NCBI GenBank assembly: GCA_030599705.1
Contig: JAUVNM010000029.1
Coordinates: 1-10,748, forward strand
Direction: 5' to 3'
Length of the DNA stretch: 10,748 nucleotides
Origin: Gammaproteobacteria bacterium
GTDB taxonomy: Bacteria > Pseudomonadota > Gammaproteobacteria > UBA9214
Made by a program: the position numbers and the translations under genes. Under the pieces are notes generated by a model. That model was not told where the DNA came from. It searched no databases and saw only the letters and a list, made by a program, of their open reading frames with translations. Shown one piece after another: positions 1-7,257 of this stretch (within the stretch, counting starts at the first letter, position 1; the number at the start of each line of letters is the position of its first letter).

Positions 1-64
1 AGGCCTCAATTTTATGGGACAGCAGTGATATGACATACAACAAGAGCAGTGACAGGAGTGCTTG

Positions 65-721
65 ATGGACGTACATGAAACAGAGGAACAGCAGGTAGAG
101 GCCCTGAAAAAATGGTGGAAGGAGAATGGCAGCTCCATTATCACCGGTATATTGCTCGGTCTCGCCGTGCTGTTTGGCGCCAGGACCTGGATGTCCTACC
201 AGGACCAGCAATCGCAGAATGCCTCGAATATCTATACCGTAATGATGGGGGCGCTGGCCAATGACAGGGAAATGGTTGTTCTCGAGCAGGCCGGCATCCT
301 GATTGCTGACTATCCCCGGACGCCCTATGCATCACTGGCCGCACTCGCGCTGGCCAAGGTCAAGCTGAAACATGGAGAACTCGAGCCCGCCCGTGCGCAG
401 CTGCAATGGGCACTGGATAATACCGGTTCCGATGTGGTCCGGCAGACAGTCCGCCTGCGTCTGGCGCGGGTGATGATGGCCGCAGGCGACCTGGACGGAG
501 CCGAAACAGTGCTCGGTGAGATTACACCGGATGCGGCCTTCGACCCGTTGTATGCCGAGCTCAGGGGAGACAGTCAGCTGGCGCGCGGCAATACCAGCAA
601 TGCCCGGGCGGAATACGAACATGCGCTGGCCGATCTGCAGCCCGCAGCACCCGGCTACCGGTCCGTGCAACTCAAGTATGAAAATATCCGGCCACCTGCC
701 GGTCCGGGAGAGCCTCAATGA
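65..721 (+). CDS. yfgM: YfgM-family membrane-anchored TPR-like protein (SecYEG/periplasmic chaperone accessory)
   Basis: The 218-residue product has a short charged cytoplasmic N-terminus rich in Glu/Gln/Lys, one hydrophobic segment at about residues 23-42, and then an all-helical, Ala/Leu-rich region with TPR-like periodicity. This is the YfgM layout; from memory the E. coli protein is about 206 residues. In E. coli, YfgM is an inner-membrane protein with its TPR domain in the periplasm, found with PpiD at the SecYEG translocon; the same role here is inferred. An in-frame TTG at 62 lies just before the ATG at 65. I prefer the ATG because an AGGAG at 54-58 sits 6 nt upstream of it. The stop overlaps the bamB start (ATGA at 718-721), so the two are probably translationally coupled. 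The position directly before bamB and der matches the hisS-yfgM-bamB-der order of gammaproteobacteria. Confidence 0.92.
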   Translation: MDVHETEEQQVEALKKWWKENGSSIITGILLGLAVLFGARTWMSYQDQQSQNASNIYTVMMGALANDREMVVLEQAGILIADYPRTPYASLAALALAKVKLKHGELEPARAQLQWALDNTGSDVVRQTVRLRLARVMMAAGDLDGAETVLGEITPDAAFDPLYAELRGDSQLARGNTSNARAEYEHALADLQPAAPGYRSVQLKYENIRPPAGPGEPQ

Positions 722-1875
722 AACCGGCGTTGCTCCCGGTCCTGGCGGGTATCCTGTTATCGGGCTGTTCCGCCGTGTCCGGATACCTGAGTGGTGAGGA
801 CAACGCCGAACCGCCGGCCAAACTTGAGAAGCTTAGTGATGCCGTCTCGTTAAGGAAATTATGGAGCACCCGTGTCGGTGTCGGTTACGACGAGCAGTTC
901 ATCAAACTGGTGCCCGCCGTGGAAGGCCCCTATGTGCTGGTTGCAGATCGCAAGGGCAGGGTGACGGCACTGAGCGCCGAATCGGGCAAGCAACTCTGGC
1001 AGACAAAAACAAAAAAACTGATATCCGCCGGTCCGGGCGCCGGTGATGAGCTGGTGCTGGTCGGCACCAGTGATGCCGAGATCATCGCGCTGAGCCTGCT
1101 CGATGGCAGTGTAGTCTGGGAAGTCAGGGTCACCAGTGAAGTTCTGTCGGTACCGCAAATCGACCTCGGTGTTGTCGTAGTCCAGACGGTTGACGGCAAT
1201 GTCGCCGGCCTGAGCGCGGTGGATGGCAGCCAGTTGTGGATATACGATCGTTCGGTGCCGACCCTGACCCTGCGCGGCACCAGCACCCCCGCGGTCGAAC
1301 ACGGCATCGTGCTGGCCGGGTTCGCCAGTGGCAAGCTTGCGGCTATCAGCACGGAAAAGGGATTTGTCGCATGGGAAACCAGCGTGGGCATTCCCAAGGG
1401 CCGCTCTGAACTGGAACGCATGGTAGACGTGGATGCCGATCCGGTCATCGTCGGCACGGCGGTTTACATCGCTTCGTTCCAGGGGCGTGTCGCCGTGATT
1501 GACATTCAGAACGGCAACCTGGGCTGGACCCGCGATATGTCATCCTTTGCCGGACTCGGAGTGGATTTTGCGCAGGTCTATGTGACCGACGAGGAGAGTA
1601 ATGTCTGGGCACTCACACGCGACAGCGGGGACTCGGTCTGGAAGCAGGACAAGCTGTATAACCGTGCCGTAACAGCACCCGAACCCTACAGCAATTATGT
1701 TGCCGTCGGCGACTTCGAGGGTTACCTGCACCTGCTGTCGCGCTATGACGGTCATCTCGCCGCACGCGTCAGGGTCGACAAAGACGGCATCAGTGCGCGC
1801 CCCATATCCGTTAATGATGTGCTTTATATTTACGGCAATGGCGGTACCATTGCCGCCTACGCGGTGGGTGAGTAA
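718..1875 (+). CDS. bamB: Outer membrane protein assembly factor BamB (lipoprotein, PQQ-type beta-propeller)
   Basis: BamB is a periplasm-facing outer-membrane lipoprotein that binds BamA POTRA domains and helps the BAM complex insert beta-barrel proteins. The 385-residue product, close to E. coli's roughly 392, starts with a lipoprotein signal peptide whose lipobox is LSGC, with the lipidated Cys at residue 17. The rest carries the repeating G-x3-W blade signature of a PQQ-like propeller: SGKQLW (89-94), DGSVVW (129-134), DGSQLW (169-174), KGFVAW (214-219), NGNLGW (265-270) and SGDSVW (303-308), plus a degenerate DGHLAA near 344. GGGAG-like purines at 706-710 lie 7 nt before the ATG. Translation is probably coupled to yfgM through the 4-nt overlap. 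A quinoprotein dehydrogenase is unlikely given the lipoprotein signal, the length and the neighbours. Confidence 0.96.
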   Translation: MKPALLPVLAGILLSGCSAVSGYLSGEDNAEPPAKLEKLSDAVSLRKLWSTRVGVGYDEQFIKLVPAVEGPYVLVADRKGRVTALSAESGKQLWQTKTKKLISAGPGAGDELVLVGTSDAEIIALSLLDGSVVWEVRVTSEVLSVPQIDLGVVVVQTVDGNVAGLSAVDGSQLWIYDRSVPTLTLRGTSTPAVEHGIVLAGFASGKLAAISTEKGFVAWETSVGIPKGRSELERMVDVDADPVIVGTAVYIASFQGRVAVIDIQNGNLGWTRDMSSFAGLGVDFAQVYVTDEESNVWALTRDSGDSVWKQDKLYNRAVTAPEPYSNYVAVGDFEGYLHLLSRYDGHLAARVRVDKDGISARPISVNDVLYIYGNGGTIAAYAVGE

Positions 1876-1972
1876 TCTATGTTCCCGGCCTGCCGGATAC
1901 GTTATTCCGGTTTGATTAACGCTTCAATATCCTGATCTGTAGCCCGACGGTTCACATACCCCCGGTTTCCTC

Positions 1973-3370
1973 ATGATTCCTGTCTTTGTGCTGGTTGGCC
2001 GCCCGAATGTCGGTAAATCGACCCTGTTCAACCGTTTGACCCGTACCCGGGATGCGCTGGTGGCCGCTGCCCCGGGACTGACGCGTGACCGGCAGTACGG
2101 CGATGGCCACTACGGCGATCGGCCGTTTATCGTGGTCGATACCGGCGGCCTGTCCGGCGAAAGCAATGATCTGGACGGGCTGATGGCGCAACAGGCGTGG
2201 CAGGCCATCGATGAAGCCGATAGGGTGTTCTTCCTCGTGGACGGCAGGGAAGGTCTGACGGGTCATGACGAGACCATAGCGGCGGCATTGCGCCGGACCG
2301 GCAAGCCGCAAACGCTGGTCGTCAACAAGACCGACGGGATCGATGCCGATTCCGCGCTGGCCGAATTCCATGCGCTCGGCCTTGGTGATCCCCTGCCGAT
2401 CTCGGCAAGTCACGGACGCGGCGTTGAGCGACTGCTGAACAACACCTTCGCAGGGCTGCCGCCGGCCGGGGAGCCGGGCCGTGAGGATGCTGCAGACAAG
2501 GTTATTCGCGTGGCCGTTGCCGGGCGTCCGAATGTGGGCAAGTCGACCCTGATCAACCGCATGCTCGGTGAAGACCGCGTGCTGGTGTTTGATGAGCCGG
2601 GCACCACCCGTGACAGTATCTTTATTCCCTTCCGGCGTGACGGGGTCGACTACACGCTGATCGACACGGCAGGTGTGCGCCGCAAGGCGCGCGTCAGGGA
2701 GACTATCGAGAAATTCAGTGTCATCAAGACACTGCAGGCCATCGATGCGGCCAATGTGGTCATCCTGGTGCTGGATGCGCAGTCGGGAATCAGCGAGCAG
2801 GACGCGACCATTGCCGGGTATATCGCGGAGAAAGGCCGGGCGCTGATTGTTGCGGTCAACAAATGGGACGGACTCGATCAAGTCGACCGCGCCGCGGTAA
2901 AAAGCCAGCTGGAGCTGAAACTGCCGTTCCTGGGTTTTGCCAGCACCCTGTTTATCTCTGCCCTGCACGGTACCGCTGTCGGGGAACTGTTCGGGGAGGT
3001 ACGCCGGGCGCATGCATCGGCCATGCGCGACCTGGCGACACCGGAACTGACGGATATTCTTGAACAGGCCGTGCAGGCACACCAGCCACCCATGGTACGC
3101 GGCCGCCGCATCAAGCTGCGTTATGCCCACCAGGGCGGGCGTAACCCGCCGGTCATTGTCATTCACGGGAACCAGACGGAACGGGTGCCGGAGACCTACC
3201 GGCGCTACCTGGTCAATGCCTATCGCGCCGGACTGAAGCTCTCCGGGACGCCGATCCGGATCGAGTTCCGCACCGGCAGCAATCCCTACAGGGGTATCAG
3301 AAACAAGCTGACACCGCGCCAGGTGAGCCGCAAGCGGCGCCTGATGCAGCACGTGACGGGAAAGCGCTAG
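1973..3370 (+). CDS. der: Ribosome biogenesis double GTPase Der (EngA)
   Basis: Der is an essential GTPase with two tandem G domains and a C-terminal KH-like domain, which acts in 50S subunit assembly. In this 465-residue protein the first G domain shows GRPNVGKS (9-16), DTGG (56-59), NKTD (118-121) and an SA motif near 144. The second shows GRPNVGKS (184-191), DTAG (231-234), NKWD (296-299) and SA near 329. The basic C-terminus (about 350-465) fits the KH-like domain. All nucleotide-binding motifs are intact. The start is chosen by family: the first G1 motif normally lies within about ten residues of the N-terminus. No good Shine-Dalgarno sequence precedes it. The 97-nt gap after bamB contains only a weak hairpin (CCGGA/TCCGG, 1893-1897 and 1906-1910), so der may be co-transcribed with bamB or have its own weak promoter. 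Confidence 0.97.
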   Translation: MIPVFVLVGRPNVGKSTLFNRLTRTRDALVAAAPGLTRDRQYGDGHYGDRPFIVVDTGGLSGESNDLDGLMAQQAWQAIDEADRVFFLVDGREGLTGHDETIAAALRRTGKPQTLVVNKTDGIDADSALAEFHALGLGDPLPISASHGRGVERLLNNTFAGLPPAGEPGREDAADKVIRVAVAGRPNVGKSTLINRMLGEDRVLVFDEPGTTRDSIFIPFRRDGVDYTLIDTAGVRRKARVRETIEKFSVIKTLQAIDAANVVILVLDAQSGISEQDATIAGYIAEKGRALIVAVNKWDGLDQVDRAAVKSQLELKLPFLGFASTLFISALHGTAVGELFGEVRRAHASAMRDLATPELTDILEQAVQAHQPPMVRGRRIKLRYAHQGGRNPPVIVIHGNQTERVPETYRRYLVNAYRAGLKLSGTPIRIEFRTGSNPYRGIRNKLTPRQVSRKRRLMQHVTGKR

Positions 3371-3400
3371 AACGGAAACACCCGTTGGTCGGATTACGCT

Positions 3401-3457
3401 GGCCGAATAAATTCGGCCCTACAAAGAACGGTGTTGTAGGGCGGAATTTATTCCGCC
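3401..3457. repeat. Inverted pair of 23-bp palindromic intergenic repeats
   Basis: The arm at 3401-3423 and the reverse complement of the arm at 3435-3457 differ at only two positions (GGCC/GGCG and the paired change). They are separated by 11 nt. Each arm is itself nearly palindromic around an AATAAATT or AATTTATT core, and the arms end in CCCTACA and TGTAGGG facing each other. The unit lies between the convergent ends of der and dolP, so the RNA from either side could fold into strong hairpins and act as a bidirectional transcription barrier. There is no long T run, so it is not a typical intrinsic terminator. The compensating changes between the halves of each arm suggest selection on base pairing. 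Confidence 0.8.
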
Positions 3458-3464
3458 AGACAAA

Positions 3465-4052
3465 CTAGTCGGTATATTCAAACAGCTTGACGATCTTCTG
3501 GACACCACCGACCTGGCGCGCGGCGTTGGTGACGGCATCGGCCTCGGCGCGGGACAGCAGCCCCATCAGGTAGACAATGCCGTTATCGGTCACCACCTTG
3601 GTGCGCAGGCCATCATTGTTGTTGTCCGTCATAACGCCGAGGATTTTTGCCTTGACCTTGGTGGTAATGACCGTGTCACTGCTGCGCGACATAAAGGCGC
3701 TGGGTGCGGCGATGGTCATTTCGTTGTGTATCAGACGGACCTTGGCCGCACCGCTGACGATTTCCTCGGTGCGGGCGCGCAGTTCTTCTGTCGGCGCCTG
3801 GCCAACCATCAGGACGATGCCATTTAAACTGATGATGTTGAGGTGAATCTGGCTGTTTACGTCCCGCTCCTCGCGCACGGCATGACGTGTCTTCCACTCG
3901 ATACCTTCATCATTAAAAAAGGTCCCGGCCCCACGCCGGCTATAGAGGGCGGCACCGCCGACTGCGGCGGCTCCGCCGATGATCAGCGGGGCACAACCGT
4001 ATACGGCATTGGAAAGAATCAGGGCGGTGATTACCGTTTTTACTAACCTCAT
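3465..4052 (-). CDS. dolP: DolP/YraP-like BON-domain outer membrane lipoprotein
   Basis: The product has 195 residues, near E. coli DolP's roughly 191. It has a signal peptide followed by Cys20 as the likely lipidation site, a short Gly/Ala-rich linker, and two BON domains at about 46-115 and 124-193. Both BON domains carry the conserved NGIV-x3-G strand motif (NGIVLMVG and NGIVYLMG). E. coli DolP binds anionic phospholipid through its second BON domain and supports outer-membrane integrity and BAM function. The residue at -2 of the lipobox is Tyr (VYGC), which is unusual, so lipidation is likely but not certain. An AAGGAGAG Shine-Dalgarno at 4061-4068 (minus strand) lies 8 nt before the ATG and inside the end of the preceding gene, which stops 4 nt upstream. 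This is the last gene of the lpoA-yraN-diaA-dolP run. Confidence 0.92.
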   Translation of the reverse strand: MRLVKTVITALILSNAVYGCAPLIIGGAAAVGGAALYSRRGAGTFFNDEGIEWKTRHAVREERDVNSQIHLNIISLNGIVLMVGQAPTEELRARTEEIVSGAAKVRLIHNEMTIAAPSAFMSRSSDTVITTKVKAKILGVMTDNNNDGLRTKVVTDNGIVYLMGLLSRAEADAVTNAARQVGGVQKIVKLFEYTD

Positions 4053-4056
4053 GGTT

Positions 4057-4650
4057 CTAGCTCTCCTTCAAGGATAAATGTTTGTCTACCAGGTCACACA
4101 GGCAGTGTATGACCAGTATGTGCACTTCCTGGATGCGGGCCGTCGAGGGTCCCGCAATGCAAATCTCGATGTCAGCGTCTGTCAGCAGGGACGCTGCCTG
4201 GCCGCCATCACGTCCTGACAGGGAAATCACCTGCATTTCCCGGGAGTGGGCCGCCTTGATGGCCTTGAGTATATTTTCCGAGTTGCCGCTGGTGGAAATG
4301 GCCAGCAAGATGTCACCGGGTCTGCCCAGTGCCTCGATTTGCCGTACGAAGATCTCGTTGTAGCCCGAATCATTGGCGATAGAAGTCAACGTCGAGGTAT
4401 CCGTAGTCAGGGCAATTGCCGCCAGTGCCGGACGGTCGGTCTCGAAGCGGTTGACCAGTTCGGAAGAAAAATGCTGGGCATCAGCCGCCGAGCCGCCATT
4501 CCCGCAACTCAATACCTTGCCGCCGGCTGTCAAGGCCCTGGACAGGGCCGCGGCGGCCCCGGCAATGGCGGGCGCAACGCTGTCAACGGCCGCTTGCTTC
4601 GTTGCAATGCTTTCGGCAAAGTTGTTTGTGACCACATCGATCGGGTTCAT
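4057..4650 (-). CDS. diaA: SIS-domain protein, DiaA / phosphoheptose isomerase GmhA type
   Basis: This 197-residue single-SIS-domain protein sits where E. coli has diaA, a DnaA-binding activator of replication initiation, and where I recall Pseudomonas aeruginosa having a gene annotated gmhA. GmhA isomerises sedoheptulose 7-phosphate to D-glycero-D-manno-heptose 7-phosphate for LPS inner core synthesis. The sugar-phosphate loop is clear (CGNGGSAADAQHF, 49-61; STSGNS, 119-124). DiaA-like stretches include VNRFETDRP (66-74) and the CLCDLVD end. Against remembered GmhA structures, the metal and catalytic set appears retained as His60, Glu64, Gln174 and His182, two of which E. coli DiaA lacks. 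Both functions are therefore possible and the symbol is positional. yraN ends 26 nt upstream. No strong Shine-Dalgarno is visible. Confidence 0.9.
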   Translation of the reverse strand: MNPIDVVTNNFAESIATKQAAVDSVAPAIAGAAAALSRALTAGGKVLSCGNGGSAADAQHFSSELVNRFETDRPALAAIALTTDTSTLTSIANDSGYNEIFVRQIEALGRPGDILLAISTSGNSENILKAIKAAHSREMQVISLSGRDGGQAASLLTDADIEICIAGPSTARIQEVHILVIHCLCDLVDKHLSLKES

Positions 4651-4676
4651 GGCGCGCTAGTTTATAGGAAAGTTTC

Positions 4677-5039
4677 TCAGCACGCCGGAAAGGCATCCGC
4701 TATCCAGTCGATCTGCGGGTGTTCCAGGTTGCCGCTGACGGAGATGACGTCAAACCGGCAGGGGCGATCAGCGGCTGCCGGGTGCTGCTGCAGGTAATAA
4801 CGGGCGCAGGCCGATAGGCGCGCCTGCTTGCGGTAGTCAACCGTCTCGGCACCACTGCCGTGCGTCGGTTGGCGCCGGTAACGCACCTCGACGAAGACCA
4901 GGCATTCGCCGGCTGTCATGACCAGGTCGATTTCTCCCCGGCGGCTGCGATAGTTACTATCGACGGGAACTAACCCTCGTTCTATCAGGTAGTTACTTGC
5001 CAGTGTCTCGGCATCCTTGCCTGTTTGCAGCGATCCCAT
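4677..5039 (-). CDS. yraN: YraN family protein (UPF0102), predicted nuclease fold
   Basis: The 120-residue product matches the UPF0102 family in length and motifs. These include an N-terminal TGKDAE-A...YL-RG helix, GEIDLV (35-40), FVEVRYR (49-55), YRKQARL (69-75) and RFDVISV (95-101). The Asp38 / Glu51-x-Arg53 arrangement resembles the D...ExK core of the restriction-endonuclease-like superfamily. The cellular role is not established, and nuclease activity is only inferred from the fold. The frame stays open upstream for 24 more residues inside lpoA, to a GTG-type start near 5111. I choose the ATG at 5037-5039 because family members begin just before the GKDAE helix and because it follows the lpoA stop by only 4 nt. 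That spacing suggests coupled translation, since no good Shine-Dalgarno is present. Confidence 0.92.
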   Translation of the reverse strand: MGSLQTGKDAETLASNYLIERGLVPVDSNYRSRRGEIDLVMTAGECLVFVEVRYRRQPTHGSGAETVDYRKQARLSACARYYLQQHPAAADRPCRFDVISVSGNLEHPQIDWIADAFPAC

Positions 5040-5043
5040 GGGT

Positions 5044-6948
5044 TCAGGGTAGTGCGCTTTCAGCCTCCGTGCCGGGCCCGGCAGCGGATTCCAGCGGCCA
5101 GGGCAGTCCATTGCGGAATTGCGCCCAGCGCAGGGTCCGGTGGACCTGTTGCTGCCGGTCCAGCGACAGGTTGCCGGTGACGCCGCGGTAGGAGCCGAAC
5201 ATGCCGCCTTTCAGCTGGTTCAGGAACGGCGTGATGTGCCAGGCATCGATGCCGAGTGCATAAAATCGTCCGTAGTGACTGCTATTGGCCGGCCAGTGGC
5301 CATTGATGGCCTGTTTCAGGTGCTGCCAGTTGCCATCGGCATCGAGCATCCAGGGCAGATCACAAAACCGTATTCCATTCATGTCCGTATCGCGTGCCTT
5401 GTCGGGGGAACCGGAATACACATGCGAGGTGCTGTAGACCGGCACGCGCGATGCGCGGAAAAAACTCAGTTGCGGTCGAATCAGGCGGGCCTGTTTCGGT
5501 GTTGCCAGCAGGAAAAAGAAATCCACGTCCTGGCGTCTGCGCGGTTCGTATTCAAGCTGCATTCCAAGCAGCCGTGACAGCCGCACTTTGCGTGCCTTGC
5601 TCGAGTCCAGGTTCAGGACCGGGCTGATGGCCTGACCATGATCGGTTTCCGCCGGGTTATAGGTTGTACGTTCCAGCACAATACCGCCCAGCCTGGTCCA
5701 TTCATCGGCGAAGGCAGTATAGACCCGGTCACCCCAGTCACCTTCCGGTATCAACGCAATCGCCTGCCGGTGTCCGTCGAGCAGGGCGCGTTGCGCCACT
5801 GACCGTGCCTCATCTTCCGGCGCCAGTCCAAACTGGTAGACAGAGGCATTAACATGGCCCATGGATTCCGTCTGGTTCAGCGCCAGCACCGGTACCGGCA
5901 GCTCTTCGTGTTGCATCAGGATAGCGACTGCCTCCTTGCGCAGCGGTCCGATGACGAAGCGGGCGCCGTCGGTTACTGCCTGTTGATAGCTGTCGATAAC
6001 GGTCAGCGGGTCGTCACCGGTATCGTAAATGCGGATCATGGAGCGGCTGATGTCTGCAGATGTATCGTAATAGGCAGCCAGCAGGCCGTCCCGGATCGCT
6101 GTTGCCGCTCCGGACAACTGACCGCTCAGTGGCAGCAGCAGCGCTACCTGTGCGGGCGGCTGACCGGCGGCCTGCATACTGCCGAGCAGTTCCGTTATGA
6201 ACTGGTTGCCGGCCGGATGTCCCGGATAACGCATCTGCCAGTGAGGAACAACATCGGCGAGCGCTTCTGGTTGCTGCAAGTAGAGGCGGGTCAATTCCAC
6301 CAGCTCCAGCCACCCGCTGAAGACATCCGGGGGCGGCGCGGCGCGCAGTTGCTGTAACTCGGCATCGGTCAGGCCGTTAACGGCCTCCCAGGTGGCAAAC
6401 TGGTTATCCAGTAACTCACCGGGGTCGCTCATATAGGTATTGCGTTTGATGAATTCCTGTGCACCGGCCGCGTAATCACCCTTCATCAGGTAGGCCATTG
6501 CGCGCAACTGATGGTAATCACCGGCATAGGGTCCGTCAGCAGGGGGCGTTCCCAGGATGTCCAGTGCCGCGTCAGCTTGCCGGTCAACGAGTACCAGTCG
6601 CGCTGCATTGACCGCGTAGTGCTGTTGCTGGAGTATGGACAGCCGGTCGGTCGACAGGCCGTCCATGACGAGTGCTGCGCGTTCATGTTCGCCGCCGGTA
6701 ATCAGACTATCGATGGCCGCCAGCAGATATTCCCCTTTCAGCGGTGCTGTGGCCTTGCCGGCGGCATCCAGGTAGATCGCAGCGGCGGCCTGGTAATCAC
6801 CGGTGTTTTCCAGTCGCCGGGCCTGTTCCTGTACACGAGCGTCCTGTACGGGTGCGGATGGACGTATGCCGGTGCTGCAGCCGGACAGCAGTACCAGGGT
6901 GATAGCGGCTGCCAGGACGAGACAGGATACGGGTCGTGGTAAATACAT
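5044..6948 (-). CDS. lpoA: Penicillin-binding protein activator LpoA
   Basis: LpoA is an outer-membrane lipoprotein that reaches through the periplasm to stimulate PBP1A peptidoglycan synthesis. From the ATG at 6946-6948 the protein has 634 residues, between H. influenzae (about 575) and E. coli (about 678). It has a hydrophobic signal peptide ending in LSGC with the lipidated Cys at residue 24, then a helical TPR-like N-terminal domain (about 30-260). The type I periplasmic-binding-protein-like C-terminal domain starts at QVALLLPLSG near residue 267 and runs to about 620. Family landmarks seen are FVIGPLRKEAV, VPVLALNQTE, ALIPEGDWGDRV and FYALGIDAWH. A GTG at 6978 would add 10 residues; the ATG gives a more normal lipoprotein signal peptide, though neither start has a clear Shine-Dalgarno. 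It is first in the run lpoA-yraN-diaA-dolP and divergent from rsmI, the standard arrangement. Confidence 0.95.
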   Translation of the reverse strand: MYLPRPVSCLVLAAAITLVLLSGCSTGIRPSAPVQDARVQEQARRLENTGDYQAAAAIYLDAAGKATAPLKGEYLLAAIDSLITGGEHERAALVMDGLSTDRLSILQQQHYAVNAARLVLVDRQADAALDILGTPPADGPYAGDYHQLRAMAYLMKGDYAAGAQEFIKRNTYMSDPGELLDNQFATWEAVNGLTDAELQQLRAAPPPDVFSGWLELVELTRLYLQQPEALADVVPHWQMRYPGHPAGNQFITELLGSMQAAGQPPAQVALLLPLSGQLSGAATAIRDGLLAAYYDTSADISRSMIRIYDTGDDPLTVIDSYQQAVTDGARFVIGPLRKEAVAILMQHEELPVPVLALNQTESMGHVNASVYQFGLAPEDEARSVAQRALLDGHRQAIALIPEGDWGDRVYTAFADEWTRLGGIVLERTTYNPAETDHGQAISPVLNLDSSKARKVRLSRLLGMQLEYEPRRRQDVDFFFLLATPKQARLIRPQLSFFRASRVPVYSTSHVYSGSPDKARDTDMNGIRFCDLPWMLDADGNWQHLKQAINGHWPANSSHYGRFYALGIDAWHITPFLNQLKGGMFGSYRGVTGNLSLDRQQQVHRTLRWAQFRNGLPWPLESAAGPGTEAESALP

Positions 6949-7078
6949 GAAAAGGTCTTGGGAAATGGCTGGTGTCACGATAGTCGGGTGACTCTACTGA
7001 AAACCCGGTGCCCCGTCTACTGCTGCCGGGGCCGCTTGCGTAGTACGTTTTTTTGCTAGGATGTTCCTGATAATAAAC

Positions 7079-7103
7079 TACCCCGCCGCAAGCGGACGGG
7101 GTA
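7079..7103. repeat. Strong GC hairpin in the lpoA/rsmI spacer
   Basis: TACCCCG (7079-7085) pairs with CGGGGTA (7097-7103). Inside this, CCGC (7086-7089) pairs with GCGG (7092-7095) across an AA loop, with a single unpaired A at 7096. The result is an 11-bp stem with one bulge. It lies directly beside the REP doublet but has a different sequence, so it is probably a separate repeat type. It is not followed by a T run on either strand, so it is not a standard terminator. Confidence 0.65.
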
Positions 7104-7109
7104 TCAGGT

Positions 7110-7202
7110 CGTAGGAGCGGGCTTGCCCGCGAATCATTGCTGCACAATCTGGCCGCCGTGCGGCTGGTTCGCTACCAGTTCGCCAGCAAGCTGGCTCCTA
7201 CG
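7110..7202. repeat. REP doublet (REPIN/BIME-like element)
   Basis: A REP-like unit at 7110-7133 begins CGTAGGAGCGGGCTTGC and ends GCGAA. Its inverted partner at 7179-7202 reads, as reverse complement, CGTAGGAGCCAGCTTGC and also ends GCGAA. The two 24-bp units match at 20 positions, with differences confined to paired positions around the central GCTTGC, so each keeps its internal hairpin. About 45 bp separates them. The head motif GTAGGAGC and the GCTTGC loop closely resemble the REP sequences known from Pseudomonas and relatives. Such doublets are non-autonomous and mobilised by RAYT (TnpA-REP) transposases; no RAYT gene is in this window. The element ends about 60 bp before the rsmI start and could be in its leader RNA. 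Confidence 0.85.
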
Positions 7203-7251
7203 GTTTTCGCCGTAAACGGCGGGGAATTGAACCCAAAAGGGATTCAAGCAC

Positions 7252-7257
7252 GGAGGT
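7252..7257 (+). promoter_or_regulatory. Ribosome binding site of rsmI
   Basis: GGAGGT, a perfect core Shine-Dalgarno, lies 4 nt before the ATG at 7262. It fixes the rsmI start and is the best ribosome binding site in the window. Confidence 0.8.

Noticed and set aside
1..61. Possible C-terminal tail of hisS, the usual gene before yfgM.
   Set aside because: All three plus-strand frames close within the first 65 nt and none shows a recognisable HisRS C-terminus, so I cannot support it.
1952..3352. A 466-codon open frame antisense to der.
   Set aside because: der on the plus strand has every GTPase motif. The antisense translation has no recognisable domain and reflects GC-rich codon bias.
5037..5111. 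Extended yraN start inside lpoA.
   Set aside because: The extra 24 residues are Pro/Arg-rich, unlike the family N-terminus, and are explained by the overlapping lpoA codons.
6946..6978. GTG start at 6978 giving lpoA ten extra residues.
   Set aside because: The added residues precede a good lipoprotein signal peptide and have no better ribosome binding site than the ATG at 6946-6948.
7045..7080. GATAAT at 7069-7074 as a -10 box for rsmI.
   Set aside because: No acceptable -35 hexamer lies 16-18 nt upstream, and there is no extended -10 TG.
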